A program made the translations under genes and the position numbers. The notes beneath the pieces were generated by a model. That model made no database searches, was not told where the DNA came from, and saw only the letters and a list, made by a program, of their open reading frames with translations. This document shows, one piece after another, positions 7,711 to 17,434 of a DNA stretch of 35,497 bases (position 1 is the stretch's first letter; each line of letters starts with the position of its first letter). The stretch is from Deltaproteobacteria bacterium (GTDB lineage Bacteria > Desulfobacterota > GWC2-55-46 > JADFVP01). The DNA lies in NCBI GenBank assembly GCA_024275045.1, contig JAJRZX010000002.1, positions 1 to 35,497 on the forward strand, read 5' to 3'.

Positions 7711-8922
7711 TTGAGGATATGCATTGACGCCACTCTTCTTGGAGTGAAGACACTGGACAGGGGAGGTATTTACAGGTATCTCTACGAGCTTATCGAGTCC
7801 CTTGCGAGGATAGACAAGACAAATGATTATACGATATTTGTTAATTTTTTTAGAGGTGAGAACCTTCCGGCATTTGATAATTTCAAGAAGAACCTTTGCG
7901 TTGGCGATAACTTCAGAGTAAGACTATCCCGCTTTCCTCCAAGGCTACGCAGTATGCTTGAGCCGCCAATGGAGCTGCTGGCGGGAAGGTTCGATGTATA
8001 CCATAATGGTTTTGATTATCTGCCGCCAATGCTCCTTGGAAAGGGCATAACCACTGTGCAGGATATCCGCTACATGGAGGATATTGACCATAGCGTAGAT
8101 GATGAGTGGATAGAGGTGCTGCGGTCTAAGAGCCCTGCCCCGGAGTTCCATATACGAGATTGCCGTGCCCGAGGCGGGCTATTCGAGGAGCTGAGGTCAA
8201 GTATAAAAAAGACCGTGAAGAGGGCCTCGGCCATAATCACCTGCTCTGAGTTTACAAAGGCCAAGCTTACGGAGCTTCTCGGGGTAGATGAGAAGCGGGT
8301 TACGGTGATACCCCTTGCCGCTGACAGGCGTTTCAGGCCCCTTGATAAAGAGGAAATAAGGCCAACCCTTGAAAAGTTCAAGGTGAGTAAACCTTATATA
8401 TTTTACTCAGGTAAATTTGACCCTCTTAAAAACCTCCTTAGGCTCGTAGACGCCTTTGCAGTGGTACTTGAGTCCCATGACGTACAACTCGTATTCTCAG
8501 GGCCTGTAAACTGGTTCTATTATATAGTTATGGAAAGAGTAAAAAAACTTGGTTTAGCCGATAATTTTATAGCTACGGGCATTGTCACAGATGATGAGTT
8601 GACGGCCCTTTACAGCGGGGCCTCGGTATTTGCCTTTCCATCTCTATACGAGGGTTTTGGGATACCCCCTCTTGAGGCCATGTCCTGCGGCACCCCGGTA
8701 GTAGCCTCAAGGGAGTGCTCCATACCCGAGGTGGTGGGCGGGGCGGCGCACTTTGTTGATGCCAACTCCACGCAGGATATAGCAGAGGGGTTGTCTGCCT
8801 GTCTTGAGGATAAAGTCCTCAGGCAAGGGCTTATGGAAAAAGGCTTTGAACGAGTCAAGAATTTTACATGGGAGAAAACCGCTGAGAAGACCCTGAAGGT
8901 TTATCAATCGGTTTTAGGATAA
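7711..8922 (+). CDS. Glycosyltransferase family 4
   Basis: This 403-residue enzyme starts at a TTG at 7711, preceded by AGGAGAG (about 7698-7704). From there it reads MRICIDATLLGVKTLDRGGI, the standard GT4 beginning with a glycine-rich acceptor loop. The C-terminal half has YIFYSGKFDPLKNLLRLVDA, then the donor site FPSLYEGFGIPPLEAMSCGT, with both Glu of the E-x7-E motif. It resembles mannosyl- and rhamnosyltransferases of O-antigen clusters, but its sugar cannot be assigned. Probably cytoplasmic and membrane-associated. It lies 20 bases after the split GT4 gene and one base before the next GT4. Confidence 0.9.
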   Translation: MRICIDATLLGVKTLDRGGIYRYLYELIESLARIDKTNDYTIFVNFFRGENLPAFDNFKKNLCVGDNFRVRLSRFPPRLRSMLEPPMELLAGRFDVYHNGFDYLPPMLLGKGITTVQDIRYMEDIDHSVDDEWIEVLRSKSPAPEFHIRDCRARGGLFEELRSSIKKTVKRASAIITCSEFTKAKLTELLGVDEKRVTVIPLAADRRFRPLDKEEIRPTLEKFKVSKPYIFYSGKFDPLKNLLRLVDAFAVVLESHDVQLVFSGPVNWFYYIVMERVKKLGLADNFIATGIVTDDELTALYSGASVFAFPSLYEGFGIPPLEAMSCGTPVVASRECSIPEVVGGAAHFVDANSTQDIAEGLSACLEDKVLRQGLMEKGFERVKNFTWEKTAEKTLKVYQSVLG

Positions 8923-8923
8923 G

Positions 8924-10210
8924 ATGAAAACTCTGCTCATAGCCACGCAGCTCGATTATACATACTTTGCCAATACAAGAACGCACCATATGGTGGAGCA
9001 GTTCATTGGCAGGTTCTCGAAAATTACCGTCCTGCACAAGGCGCACCCAACGGGTAATACTTTAAAGGAGAAGATAAGGTCTTTTTTTACCATCAATATA
9101 AAGGAACGTCAGAAGACCCCCTGCTCCATCATAGAGGTATCGCCGCTCTTTAACGCGCAGAACGGCCTCGGGGTAAGCCTGCTGGGGCTTGGTAACCCCT
9201 ATGCCCTGCCTCCTTCCATATTCAAACGAATTTTACGAAGGGTCTTCAGCTCAATGGGGTTTGTACTTGAGCTCGCCATCCTGCCCTCTTTTATTCTGGC
9301 CTATCTTATAAAAGACAGAGGCAGGTACGATGTCTTTATAGGCGGCGGAGTCTGGGCCATGGCGCTGGGGTATTTACTTAAAAAGACGGGACGCGTAAAA
9401 CTTCTTGTGGTGGATGATTATGATTATTCCCCTGGTTCTCAGCCCATAAGCCGTTTCAGGCAGTGGTACACCAACCTTATTGAGATCTTGATGCTGAAAA
9501 GATCTGACCTTGTATTCTCCGTGGGAGCCCTGCTGGCAGGCCTCAGGATGGAGCAGACCGGCAAACACGTGGAGGTCATACCCAATGGAGTTAACTGCGC
9601 ACTCTTTAAGAAGAGCGCAGGGGTGAAATCCGCTCACGGGCCTACTCTTATATATGTAGGCGCGGTCGAGGGGTGGAGCGGTCTTGACATTACAATAGAT
9701 GCCCTTAAAGAGGTGCGCCAACGCATCCCGGATATTAAGCTGCTTGTAATCGGTCACGGTCCGGACCGCTACACCGAGGAGTTAAAGGGACTTGTACACT
9801 CTAATTCTCTTGATGATAATGTGGAGTTTCTTGGCATTAAAAAATACTCTGAGCTCCCCGCTTATATGGGCAGGGCTGATATAGGGCTTGCCATGTACAT
9901 GCCCATTGAGCTTAGGAAGTACGCCTTCTCTTTAAAGGTAATAGAATATATGTCCGCAGGTCTGCCGGTTATCGCTACAACGGAGACTCAGTCTGGGGTT
10001 CTTGTTGAGAGCGCAGAGGTGGGCATGGCCGTAGAGTACGAGCCCCGCGCTCTTGCCCGTGCCATACTGAGGCTTCTGGAGGATAAAGAGTTTTATAAGG
10101 AGTGCTCCGAAAGGGCCTCCAAGACAAGTGCTGAGTACGACTGGAAGAGTATAATGGAGAGGTGTTACTCACTTATTGAGAGTAGTTATGGGTCTCTTGC
10201 CGGGGATTAA
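8924..10210 (+). CDS. Glycosyltransferase family 4 (GT4-like)
   Basis: A 428-residue protein with a GT-B fold of the GT4 type. The C-terminal half shows VIPNGVNCALFKK, LIYVGAVEGWSGLDITIDAL, VIGHGPDRYTEELKG and FSLKVIEYMSAGLPVIATTE. In the last motif the first Glu of E-x7-E is replaced by Lys (K-V-I-E-Y), as seen in a known subgroup of GT4 enzymes. The N-terminal domain (LLIATQLDYTYFANTRTHHM) is divergent and has a hydrophobic stretch around residues 110-130 that may anchor it to the membrane. The start lies one base after the previous stop. The real stop is at 10208-10210, so the gene overlaps the following GT9 gene by 23 bases. Confidence 0.88.
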   Translation: MKTLLIATQLDYTYFANTRTHHMVEQFIGRFSKITVLHKAHPTGNTLKEKIRSFFTINIKERQKTPCSIIEVSPLFNAQNGLGVSLLGLGNPYALPPSIFKRILRRVFSSMGFVLELAILPSFILAYLIKDRGRYDVFIGGGVWAMALGYLLKKTGRVKLLVVDDYDYSPGSQPISRFRQWYTNLIEILMLKRSDLVFSVGALLAGLRMEQTGKHVEVIPNGVNCALFKKSAGVKSAHGPTLIYVGAVEGWSGLDITIDALKEVRQRIPDIKLLVIGHGPDRYTEELKGLVHSNSLDDNVEFLGIKKYSELPAYMGRADIGLAMYMPIELRKYAFSLKVIEYMSAGLPVIATTETQSGVLVESAEVGMAVEYEPRALARAILRLLEDKEFYKECSERASKTSAEYDWKSIMERCYSLIESSYGSLAGD

Positions 10211-11354
10211 AAAGAGTGTGAAGGAGTTTGGCTTTTTCTGCATCGAGGGGCTTGCGCCTTTTATGGCGGGAAAGGGCTTTTCTTCAAAGCACAGAGCCGT
10301 TAACAAAGTGCTGGTCTTTGCAGGCGGGGGACTGGGCGACCTTATCTGGGTGCTTCCGGCCATTACGTCCCTTCATAAGAATTATCCCCATGCCTCCATA
10401 ACCCTTCTTGCGGCCCCTTCCTCAAGCGCGGTTCTTGAACTATATCCGGAGCAGGGTATAATAAACGAGGTCATAAGCTATGAGCCCAGAGGACGGCACA
10501 GGGGACTTGGCGCCAAGCTGCTGCTTGTACGCGCACTTAGGAAAAAGGGTTTTGACCTCTCATACGCCCCGGGTAGAGGCGAGGGCATGAGAGAGGAGAT
10601 GGTTATGAATTATCTCATAGGCGCACCGGTAAGGCTTGGTTATAAACAGGGCAAGACAGGTCTGTTGAATACCTGTGCTCTTGAGATGAGCGATAACGTG
10701 CCTATACTCAGACAGAACCTTGAGATACTGAGAGCCGCGGGGTTTGAGACAACTGAAGAGAGCGTAAACCTTGAGGTGCCTCATAAGGGGATTGAGAGCG
10801 CAGAGAGTTTTCTTAAGTCTTGGGGTATAAAGAGAGGCGCTCCCTTTATCGTAATACACCCGGGCGCGGCATGGAACGCTCATCTGAAGTGTTGGCCCCT
10901 TGAGAGGTACATTGAGTTAATCAGCGCTCTTACCCGGGAGACGGGGCAGCACATAGTTGTAATAGGCAGCAAGGGGGAGATGGCCTCGGGAGAGGCGCTC
11001 TTTCGCGGGTTGGAGGGGCAGGACTTAGCAGTAAACGCCATAGGAAAGACGAGTATCCGGGAGATGGCGGGTATTATCAGCCTCTCAGGCCTCTTTATAG
11101 GTAACGACTCAGGGCCCCTTCATCTGGCGCAGGCATTTGATGTGCCCGCTGTCGCCATATTCGGCTACACCTCTCCAAAGCAGATAATCTGGAGAAAGGA
11201 CAGGTGCGTTGTTATACAACCTCGCGATACAGGGCCTCTGTATCTTCATCAGTATGATTACAGCCGTGATGCCTCTGATACCGCGGCCCTTGAGAGTATT
11301 ACGGTTGATGAGGTAATGGCAGGCGTAAGGAGGGCGGCGGCGGCCATGAGATGA
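10188..11354 (+). CDS. Glycosyltransferase family 9 (heptosyltransferase-like), second copy
   Basis: This 388-residue protein is a second GT9 enzyme, more standard than the one at 1968. It shows FAGGGLGDLIWVLPAITSLH (residues 44-63), VIHPGAAWNAHLKCWPLERY (222-241) and FIGNDSGPLHLAQAFDVPAV (303-322). I chose the ATG at 10188; an in-frame TTG at 10176 would add four residues. The start overlaps the end of the preceding GT4 gene in another frame. Its stop overlaps the next start (ATGA). The family adds ADP-heptose or a related sugar to lipid A core or to a lipid-linked precursor. Two GT9 enzymes in one operon suggest two successive heptose-like residues. Confidence 0.9.
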   Translation: MGLLPGIKKSVKEFGFFCIEGLAPFMAGKGFSSKHRAVNKVLVFAGGGLGDLIWVLPAITSLHKNYPHASITLLAAPSSSAVLELYPEQGIINEVISYEPRGRHRGLGAKLLLVRALRKKGFDLSYAPGRGEGMREEMVMNYLIGAPVRLGYKQGKTGLLNTCALEMSDNVPILRQNLEILRAAGFETTEESVNLEVPHKGIESAESFLKSWGIKRGAPFIVIHPGAAWNAHLKCWPLERYIELISALTRETGQHIVVIGSKGEMASGEALFRGLEGQDLAVNAIGKTSIREMAGIISLSGLFIGNDSGPLHLAQAFDVPAVAIFGYTSPKQIIWRKDRCVVIQPRDTGPLYLHQYDYSRDASDTAALESITVDEVMAGVRRAAAAMR

Positions 11355-12565
11355 GAGGAGCGGCCATTATATTGGATGTTCTCTTACTGGTCTCCGGGTT
11401 GGCGGCTTTTGCCATGGCCCTTTATCTCTTTGTTGTTACCGTGGCAGGTTTTTTCGCCAAATTAATCACACAAAATGTTCCCTCGAGCACAAGAATAGCT
11501 CTTATAATTCCTGCTCATAACGAGTCTCTGCTGATTAAGAGGACAATAGAGAGCATACAGGCAAGTGATTATCCCGCGCACCTCTTTGATATCTTTGTTA
11601 TAGCCGATAACTGTACTGATGATACGGCCGAGATAGCCGTGGGTATGGGAGTCAGGTGCCTTGAGAGGTTTGATGAGGATAAAAGAGGCAAGGGCCATGC
11701 CCTGCGCTGGGCCTTTGATAAAGCTGTAAGTGAGAAGTGGGATTACGGCGCTTATATTATTATAGATGCCGACAGTGTAGTCTCGGCAGTCCTTGTTAAA
11801 AGAGTAAATGATTATATAAGCTCGGGTTTTGATGCACTCTCGTGTTTTCATATGGTGCAGGGCTCGTCCAACTCTCCGGCCATTGATATAGTGAAGATGG
11901 GTTTCACGCTTCGTAACCTTAGAAACGCGGGCATCTCAGTGCTTGGAGGCTCCGCGCCTCTGCTTGGCAGCGGGATGTGTTTTTCCGGCCGGCTTGTGCA
12001 GCGGTACGGCTGGTCTGCTTTTTCCCTTACAGAAGACCGTGAAGAGTGGGCCTTTCTCTATTCAAAGGGCGTAAAGGTGGGGTATATACCTGACGCAAAG
12101 GTTTACTCCGAGATGCCCGGTGCCGTAAAAGACCTTGAGAATCCCATGGCAAGGTGGGATGTTGGGCGTATGAATATTACCACTCGTTTCTTGCTGCCCT
12201 TTCTCTCTCGTCTAAGAAGCGAGAAAAGCCCTGGTGCTCTTTTAACCTTACTGGAGCTTATAACTCCGCCGTTTACCCTGATTTTATTCTCCATAGGGCT
12301 GGGCATGGTCATTGCGCTGGTCCTGCATAATCTTATAAGCCAATATACCGTAGCGCTCTGGGTGGTTGCTCTCTCTCTTATGTCTGTATCAGCCCTGCTC
12401 GGTCTTATCCGTATGAAGGCCCCTCTCAGGAACTACCTTAATCTCTTTATATTCTCCGTATTTCTTGTGCCCTGGAGGGTATTGAATTTCACAAAAGGGG
12501 CCTTTGGAAAGAGAGAATGGCGCCGCACCGCGAGAGAAGAATCCACAGATAAGGAGGCCGAATGA
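11351..12565 (+). CDS. Membrane glycosyltransferase family 2
   Basis: A 404-residue inner-membrane GT-A enzyme. An N-terminal membrane segment (about residues 5-33) precedes the catalytic domain: IIPAHNE (52-58), DNCTDDT (86-92), DAD (139-141), the acid-rich TEDREEW (227-233) and a processive-like NPMARWDVGRM (264-274, the position of the QxxRW motif, with the Gln replaced). Two or three further membrane helices follow (about 305-328, 334-354 and 362-378). The overall order resembles processive synthases of the cellulose/hyaluronan/PgaC group and non-processive relatives. It may therefore extend a chain or add the first sugar. Coupled by ATGA to both neighbours. Confidence 0.9.
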   Translation: MRGAAIILDVLLLVSGLAAFAMALYLFVVTVAGFFAKLITQNVPSSTRIALIIPAHNESLLIKRTIESIQASDYPAHLFDIFVIADNCTDDTAEIAVGMGVRCLERFDEDKRGKGHALRWAFDKAVSEKWDYGAYIIIDADSVVSAVLVKRVNDYISSGFDALSCFHMVQGSSNSPAIDIVKMGFTLRNLRNAGISVLGGSAPLLGSGMCFSGRLVQRYGWSAFSLTEDREEWAFLYSKGVKVGYIPDAKVYSEMPGAVKDLENPMARWDVGRMNITTRFLLPFLSRLRSEKSPGALLTLLELITPPFTLILFSIGLGMVIALVLHNLISQYTVALWVVALSLMSVSALLGLIRMKAPLRNYLNLFIFSVFLVPWRVLNFTKGAFGKREWRRTAREESTDKEAE

Positions 12566-13683
12566 TAAAGGTACTGCATGTCTCGGCCACCTCAACGGGA
12601 GGCGTGGGACGAAACCTCCTGCTTCTTGCAGAGCACGTGGACCGCAGTCTTTTTGAGCTCTCATTTGCCCTGCCCGAGGACAGTCATTTTTTTAAGGAAA
12701 TTGCCGATACCGGTGTGAGGGTATTTCGCCTTCCCATCTCAAGGCGCCCGCTTAAACCCGTTAACATAAAGGGTTATAGAGAGATAAAGAGGCTGATGAG
12801 AGGGGGTGAGTTCGACCTTGCCCATATGCATACGGCTGTTGGCGGTTATCTCGGCAGGCTTGCTGCTGCGCGTCTGGGCATACCCGCGGTTTGGAGCATA
12901 CATGGCTGGGCATTTAATTACCCAAGAGGCAGCAGGGCGTACAGGAAGACGCTCTTAATGCTTGAGAGCTGGATAGATAAATATACAAAACACTATGTTG
13001 CCGTATGCGAGAATATGCGGGATCTTGGAATTGAAAAAAGAGTTTGCAGAGCAGATAAAGTTACGGTAATATACAACGGCGTTGATGCCGGCAGCATAAA
13101 CAGCGGAGCCGTGAATATACGAGACGAGCTGAATATTCCCGGTGACGTTCATATCATAGGGGCGGTAGGGCGTTTTGAGGAGCAAAAAGGCTTTGATACC
13201 TTTATCGAGGCCGCCGCGATTATCAAAAAAAGATTTACTGATGTTAAATTCCTTCTTGTTGGAGACGGGCCGCTGAGGCCGCAGATAGAGACCGATATAT
13301 CGAGATTGGGTCTTTCCGGGGATTTTATACTTCCCGGCTGGCAGTCCAATGTGGCTGATTATATAAATACAATGGACATCTTCTGCCTTTCCTCAAAGTG
13401 GGAGGCCATGCCCTTTATCGTACTTGAGGCCATGGCTATGGGTAAACCCATTGTGGCTACAGAGGTAGGCGGAGTAGGCGAGATTCTTGGAGAAGAAAAC
13501 TCAGCTTTTCTTCTCCCGCCTGAAGACCCGGCGGGACTTGCCGGGGCTATGTGCGGATTTTTAGAGGACGGCGAGTTACGCGCTAAGTTTGGCAGGTTAA
13601 ATCGGACAAGGTTAGATTCAATCTTTAATCTGCAAAGGATGATCACCAGCTATGAGAGACTTTATGAGAAAATCCTTAGTTAA
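12562..13683 (+). CDS. Glycosyltransferase family 4
   Basis: This 373-residue protein begins MIKVLHVSATSTGGVGRNLL, with the acceptor loop Gly-Gly-Val-Gly. The C-terminal domain contains VIYNGVDAGSIN, IGAVGRFEEQKGFDTFIEAA, FLLVGDGPLRPQIETDISRL and SSKWEAMPFIVLEAMAMGKP, which holds the E-x7-E donor motif. It looks like the common O-antigen/exopolysaccharide GT4 enzymes; the sugar is unknown. The start overlaps the GT2 stop (ATGA), and its last 20 or so bases overlap the start of the exported GH39-like gene. Confidence 0.92.
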   Translation: MIKVLHVSATSTGGVGRNLLLLAEHVDRSLFELSFALPEDSHFFKEIADTGVRVFRLPISRRPLKPVNIKGYREIKRLMRGGEFDLAHMHTAVGGYLGRLAAARLGIPAVWSIHGWAFNYPRGSRAYRKTLLMLESWIDKYTKHYVAVCENMRDLGIEKRVCRADKVTVIYNGVDAGSINSGAVNIRDELNIPGDVHIIGAVGRFEEQKGFDTFIEAAAIIKKRFTDVKFLLVGDGPLRPQIETDISRLGLSGDFILPGWQSNVADYINTMDIFCLSSKWEAMPFIVLEAMAMGKPIVATEVGGVGEILGEENSAFLLPPEDPAGLAGAMCGFLEDGELRAKFGRLNRTRLDSIFNLQRMITSYERLYEKILS

Positions 13684-15883
13684 CGTCTTTATTGTTATGC
13701 TTCTCTTATGTGCGCCTGTCCTGGCTTTTGGGAGCGTTACTAAGATTACCATAGATGCGTCCAAGACCTACGGGCCTGTGCCCGAGGTTTTTGCAAGCAG
13801 TATCTGGCTCCATCATCTGGATAATAATGATATATATACGCTCACTAAATTGTTTAGAGAAAACAGGCCCAGAGATATTCGTTTAAGCATGAGTGTGCTG
13901 CAGATCTCTAAGAGTTTTGAGGATTACAAGAAGCTGCTTAAAAAGTACTTTGATGGCAGGCCCACCAAACTGCTTATGGGTAAGGTTAATAAATACAATA
14001 TCCGCTTAATAGTTGATTTTGACGCCTGTCCCATGCCGGCTTGGCTGTCCTCAAGGCCGGGGAATATGCAGCCGGCCTCCGGTTGGGGATATAGTATACA
14101 GACATGTTCGCCGCCAAAAGATTTCAAGCTCTGGGGCAAGGTAGTCATGTATACATTAAAGGCTTTTAGCGATAGAGGCGTAAAGAGCCTTGGTCTCAAC
14201 GTTGGACATGAACAGGAAAGGGAGTGGGTAGGCGATGAGAAGAGTTTCTTTAAATTCTATGAATACGCGGCGCGCGCGGCAAAGAGGCTTGACGGTAATA
14301 TAAAGGTAGGCGGCCCCGGGGCCTCTGGTTGGGACGTGAAAAGGCTTGGGTGCTCAGGGTATCCTGCCGCCGCCAAGAAAATATGCAAACAAGAGGGCGG
14401 GTGGAGCGATCCTGAGGGAGAGACCTTTATTAAAAACTTCATAGATTATGTCGCCACTAACGGCGACGGGACAACGCGCGTACCTCTTGATTTTATAAAC
14501 TGGCATTCTTTTGGTCCAAGCACGGCTACTTTCAAGACCAACGCCTCTGTTATAAGAGGCTGGCTCAAGGAAAAGGGGATTGAAGGCATATATTTCTTTC
14601 CCTCGGATTGGTCGGGCTGGAGCTGGCCGCCATACCCCTCGGATAGTATTGATACCGAGGAGCTTGCCTCTTACATCCCGCAGGCCCTTCAGGTAATGTG
14701 GGACTCAGGCATAAAATGGCAGGGCCACGACTTCAATGTCTACAGCTCCCTTGAACAAGAGGTTATAGACAGACGTAACGGAAGCACCTTTATCGGTGAT
14801 TGGGGCCTCTTTACGCGTCATGGCGCCATGGGAGGAGGGATTATAAAGCCCGGTTATAATGCCTTCAGGCTTGTGAGCTTGATGGCCGGTCTTGATAATG
14901 AGAGAAAAATGCTGCGTCCAAAAATGTTTAGTTACGATAGAGTAAAGGCACTATCAACTCTGGACGTGGACGGCAGCGCTGTTTATGTGCTTTTGAGCAA
15001 TAATCTGGCCACTGGTAAAAAGTTTTTGCCCTTATTCGCAGCGGAGTTAACTGATTTTATGATGGAATCCGGGTTGGAGACAGAGGCGGATTGGTTTCAT
15101 GATGCCATAAAGGAGTACCGTAAAACCAAGACTGTTTCTTCTCAGGGCTCTGCTCAGAAAAAAGAATTGCTCCGCTATCTTGGAAAGAGTCTCAAGTGCA
15201 GAGGCCGCGAGAATCCTGAGACCTGTGAAAAAGACGCGGCACGGGGATTAAAGTATCCTGCCACCTTAAAGATACGAGAGATTGTCAGCACCTTAATAAA
15301 CGCCCAAAAGCCCAGAGACATAAGAGTAGATATAAAAAACCTGGGTCTTAGCGCCAAAGCCACCCTTGTATCCTATACCATTGATAATGTTTCTTCGAAC
15401 GCCTGCTCTTATAACAAGAGAACGGAACCGAAAAAGACCTCGGCTCCATGCGGCATTGATGGCGCCGTGGACAAGAAGGTAAAGGCCGCCGCAAAGGTCG
15501 CTTCGCTCAAAGGACAGAGGGCGGCAAAAGAAGAGCTGGTGAAGCAGTTCGGTCCTGCCGAGGCGGGGGCGATACTGCGCCGTGTGAAGGAGTGCAAACA
15601 GGGCGGGGCCGGCATGAAGGAGTGCATTGAAAAGTCTTCCTCAGAAGGGCAGTCCAAAGGTATAAGGGCCTCTCTTCGGCGCAGCATAGACGTGCGCGGC
15701 AAGGAATACTATCGCCGTATAGACGCCATAAACAATCTTCCTGAAATCTCCATTGATGGTTCAAGGCGCGTAGAGAAGATTTATGTGACAGACGGTCATG
15801 CAGAGATAAAGGTTAGATTAAAACCTAACTCTGTTGTGCTTTTCATCTTGAAAAAAAATACCGGAGTAAATGCAAAGCCATAG
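13664..15883 (+). CDS. Exported GH39-like glycoside hydrolase-type protein with altered catalytic residues
   Basis: This 739-residue protein starts with a signal peptide (MRKSLVNVFIVMLLLCAPVLAFG). I chose the ATG at 13664, which has GAGAG six bases upstream; an ATG at 13652 would add four residues. The middle resembles GH39 (beta-xylosidase/iduronidase type): VGHEQEREWVGDEKSFFKFY (residues 180-199) lies where WNEP is expected, followed by KVGGPGASGW, FINWHSFG (277-284), IYFFPSDWSGW (309-319) where TEW is expected, and GDWGLFTRHGAMGG-x-x-KPGYNAF. The acid/base Glu183 is kept, but the Asn before it is His and the nucleophile Glu appears to be Asp. Two long charged inserts interrupt the C-terminal beta region, which still ends VVLFILKK. 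Probably periplasmic or secreted, trimming or binding the glycan made by this operon. Confidence 0.75.
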   Translation: MRKSLVNVFIVMLLLCAPVLAFGSVTKITIDASKTYGPVPEVFASSIWLHHLDNNDIYTLTKLFRENRPRDIRLSMSVLQISKSFEDYKKLLKKYFDGRPTKLLMGKVNKYNIRLIVDFDACPMPAWLSSRPGNMQPASGWGYSIQTCSPPKDFKLWGKVVMYTLKAFSDRGVKSLGLNVGHEQEREWVGDEKSFFKFYEYAARAAKRLDGNIKVGGPGASGWDVKRLGCSGYPAAAKKICKQEGGWSDPEGETFIKNFIDYVATNGDGTTRVPLDFINWHSFGPSTATFKTNASVIRGWLKEKGIEGIYFFPSDWSGWSWPPYPSDSIDTEELASYIPQALQVMWDSGIKWQGHDFNVYSSLEQEVIDRRNGSTFIGDWGLFTRHGAMGGGIIKPGYNAFRLVSLMAGLDNERKMLRPKMFSYDRVKALSTLDVDGSAVYVLLSNNLATGKKFLPLFAAELTDFMMESGLETEADWFHDAIKEYRKTKTVSSQGSAQKKELLRYLGKSLKCRGRENPETCEKDAARGLKYPATLKIREIVSTLINAQKPRDIRVDIKNLGLSAKATLVSYTIDNVSSNACSYNKRTEPKKTSAPCGIDGAVDKKVKAAAKVASLKGQRAAKEELVKQFGPAEAGAILRRVKECKQGGAGMKECIEKSSSEGQSKGIRASLRRSIDVRGKEYYRRIDAINNLPEISIDGSRRVEKIYVTDGHAEIKVRLKPNSVVLFILKKNTGVNAKP

Positions 15884-17321
15884 CTCGACCTTAAAGATAT
15901 CGGTTATGGCCGTTGTAATAGGTGGTTTTTTAGGAACGCTTGTTTTTGCTGAACCTTATCTGGTGACTGCGCTCTCCAGCCTCATCGACGCATCGCTTAT
16001 GGGCGTCAATGTCTTTAAGCTCTTTGATTTTGAATTAACCGTAGCCTTATTCGCCTTCCTGATATTCCTTCTAATAATGGCAAGGATACTTTCCCTCACT
16101 TACAGTGTTGAGAAGGTTTTCGTGGTCCTCTACATACTGGGGATGCAGACCATAGCCCTTACGAGGTTGGCAAGGTTTGATCTAAGCGAAATAATTATTA
16201 TCTTCTTCGCTTTTATCCTGCTCATGAAGCTCTTCTCCCCTGAGCGCAGACTAACGCTTACCACATTAGATCTACTCAACCTCTTGTTCATCACAGTCCT
16301 TCTGCTTCCCGATGTTTACAGCGGAATGTCCCAGCTTGTGGACTCCCTTATCACGGGCGTTAAGATGGTAGTTATTACTACCCTTTTAGTGAACTACCTC
16401 AAGGACATGGAGCTGGTGAAAGTTGCCTTAAAGTGGGTTGTCATATTTACCGTCATATCCTCTGTTATCGCTGTGGGCCAGTTCCTGCTCTACTATGAGG
16501 TGGGGTATGCCCTCGTTGGTTTTGTTACCAAAGACGAGTTCTCACTCATGATTGAGCATACAGCCCTCGGGCCTATGCTCAGGGTGCCGGCCTTTTTCGG
16601 TGCATATAAGCCTTTTACGGCTTTTCTTGACGCCGCAATACTTATTCTCTTCAATTATCTCCTTTACAATCGCTGCACTCTCAGAGATAAAATCCTTATC
16701 AGTCTGGGGCTGGGTGTGATGACGGTTGCCCTTGCCATGACATTTTCCAAGGACGCCTATCTTGCGTTCTTTATCGGAATCGTTATATCCACAATTGCCT
16801 GGCGTCCACGGCTTATCTTTTATTGCATTGCTCTCTCGTTTCTGATGGTCGCTTTCTTGGAGGCCTTTGGGCTTGTAGAGAAGTTATGGAATAGTTTAAT
16901 CGCGGAGATAACATGGCAGGAGTACCGTATGAGGGTAATTCTTGCCAAAGAGGGCATGTATGGATTCATATACCAGCACCCCTGGATCGGGATAGGCGTA
17001 CGGAATTCCACGCGCTATACCGCGCATTTTAATAAATGGGCGGCCCATAACGGTTTTATTCAGGCCGCCGATGCCGGCGGGATGATGGGGCTCATAGCCT
17101 ATACCGCCCTTTACGTCTATACGTTCAAGTGTTTATTTCACCTGCTGCTGATCGTCCCCAGGGGGCCGGAGCGCTGGATAAGCACCGGGCTCTTTACCGG
17201 ATTTATATCCTACCTTATAATGGTACAGTTTAACCCTCTTCTCGTGGATCGGTTCCTATGGTTTTATATGGGGCTTGTAAAGGCAGCGGAACTTAAATAT
17301 ATAGACCCCGGGCCTCTCTGA
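15870..17321 (+). CDS. O-antigen ligase/polymerase-like (Wzy_C/WaaL) membrane protein
   Basis: A 483-residue inner-membrane protein with about ten hydrophobic helices, beginning near residues 10-30. The diagnostic part is the periplasmic loop and following helix at about residues 370-415: YQHPWIGIGVRNSTRYTAHF then AAHNGFIQAADAGGMMGLIA. This matches the H-P-x-x-G-x-G...H-N-x-x-x-x-x-x-x-x-G-x-x-G-L pattern of the O-antigen ligase/polymerase family. Members join undecaprenyl-linked glycan to lipid A core, protein or another repeat unit. Ligase and polymerase cannot be told apart by sequence alone. It overlaps the GH39-like gene by 14 bases and appears to be the last gene of the operon. Confidence 0.85.
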   Translation: MQSHSSTLKISVMAVVIGGFLGTLVFAEPYLVTALSSLIDASLMGVNVFKLFDFELTVALFAFLIFLLIMARILSLTYSVEKVFVVLYILGMQTIALTRLARFDLSEIIIIFFAFILLMKLFSPERRLTLTTLDLLNLLFITVLLLPDVYSGMSQLVDSLITGVKMVVITTLLVNYLKDMELVKVALKWVVIFTVISSVIAVGQFLLYYEVGYALVGFVTKDEFSLMIEHTALGPMLRVPAFFGAYKPFTAFLDAAILILFNYLLYNRCTLRDKILISLGLGVMTVALAMTFSKDAYLAFFIGIVISTIAWRPRLIFYCIALSFLMVAFLEAFGLVEKLWNSLIAEITWQEYRMRVILAKEGMYGFIYQHPWIGIGVRNSTRYTAHFNKWAAHNGFIQAADAGGMMGLIAYTALYVYTFKCLFHLLLIVPRGPERWISTGLFTGFISYLIMVQFNPLLVDRFLWFYMGLVKAAELKYIDPGPL

Positions 17322-17434
17322 GTGTGCCCTGAAAAATGGGCTTAGATGGCTCCTTTTTGTCATTTTTTTATATTATGGGCTTAAGGGCTGTGTATCATAT
17401 TGGGGCTTTTGCTGGTTTTCACCCATACTCTTTA

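Noticed and set aside
17322-17400. Terminator after the glycan operon
   Set aside because: Only a 4-bp GCCC/GGGC stem is visible and the T runs are too far away.
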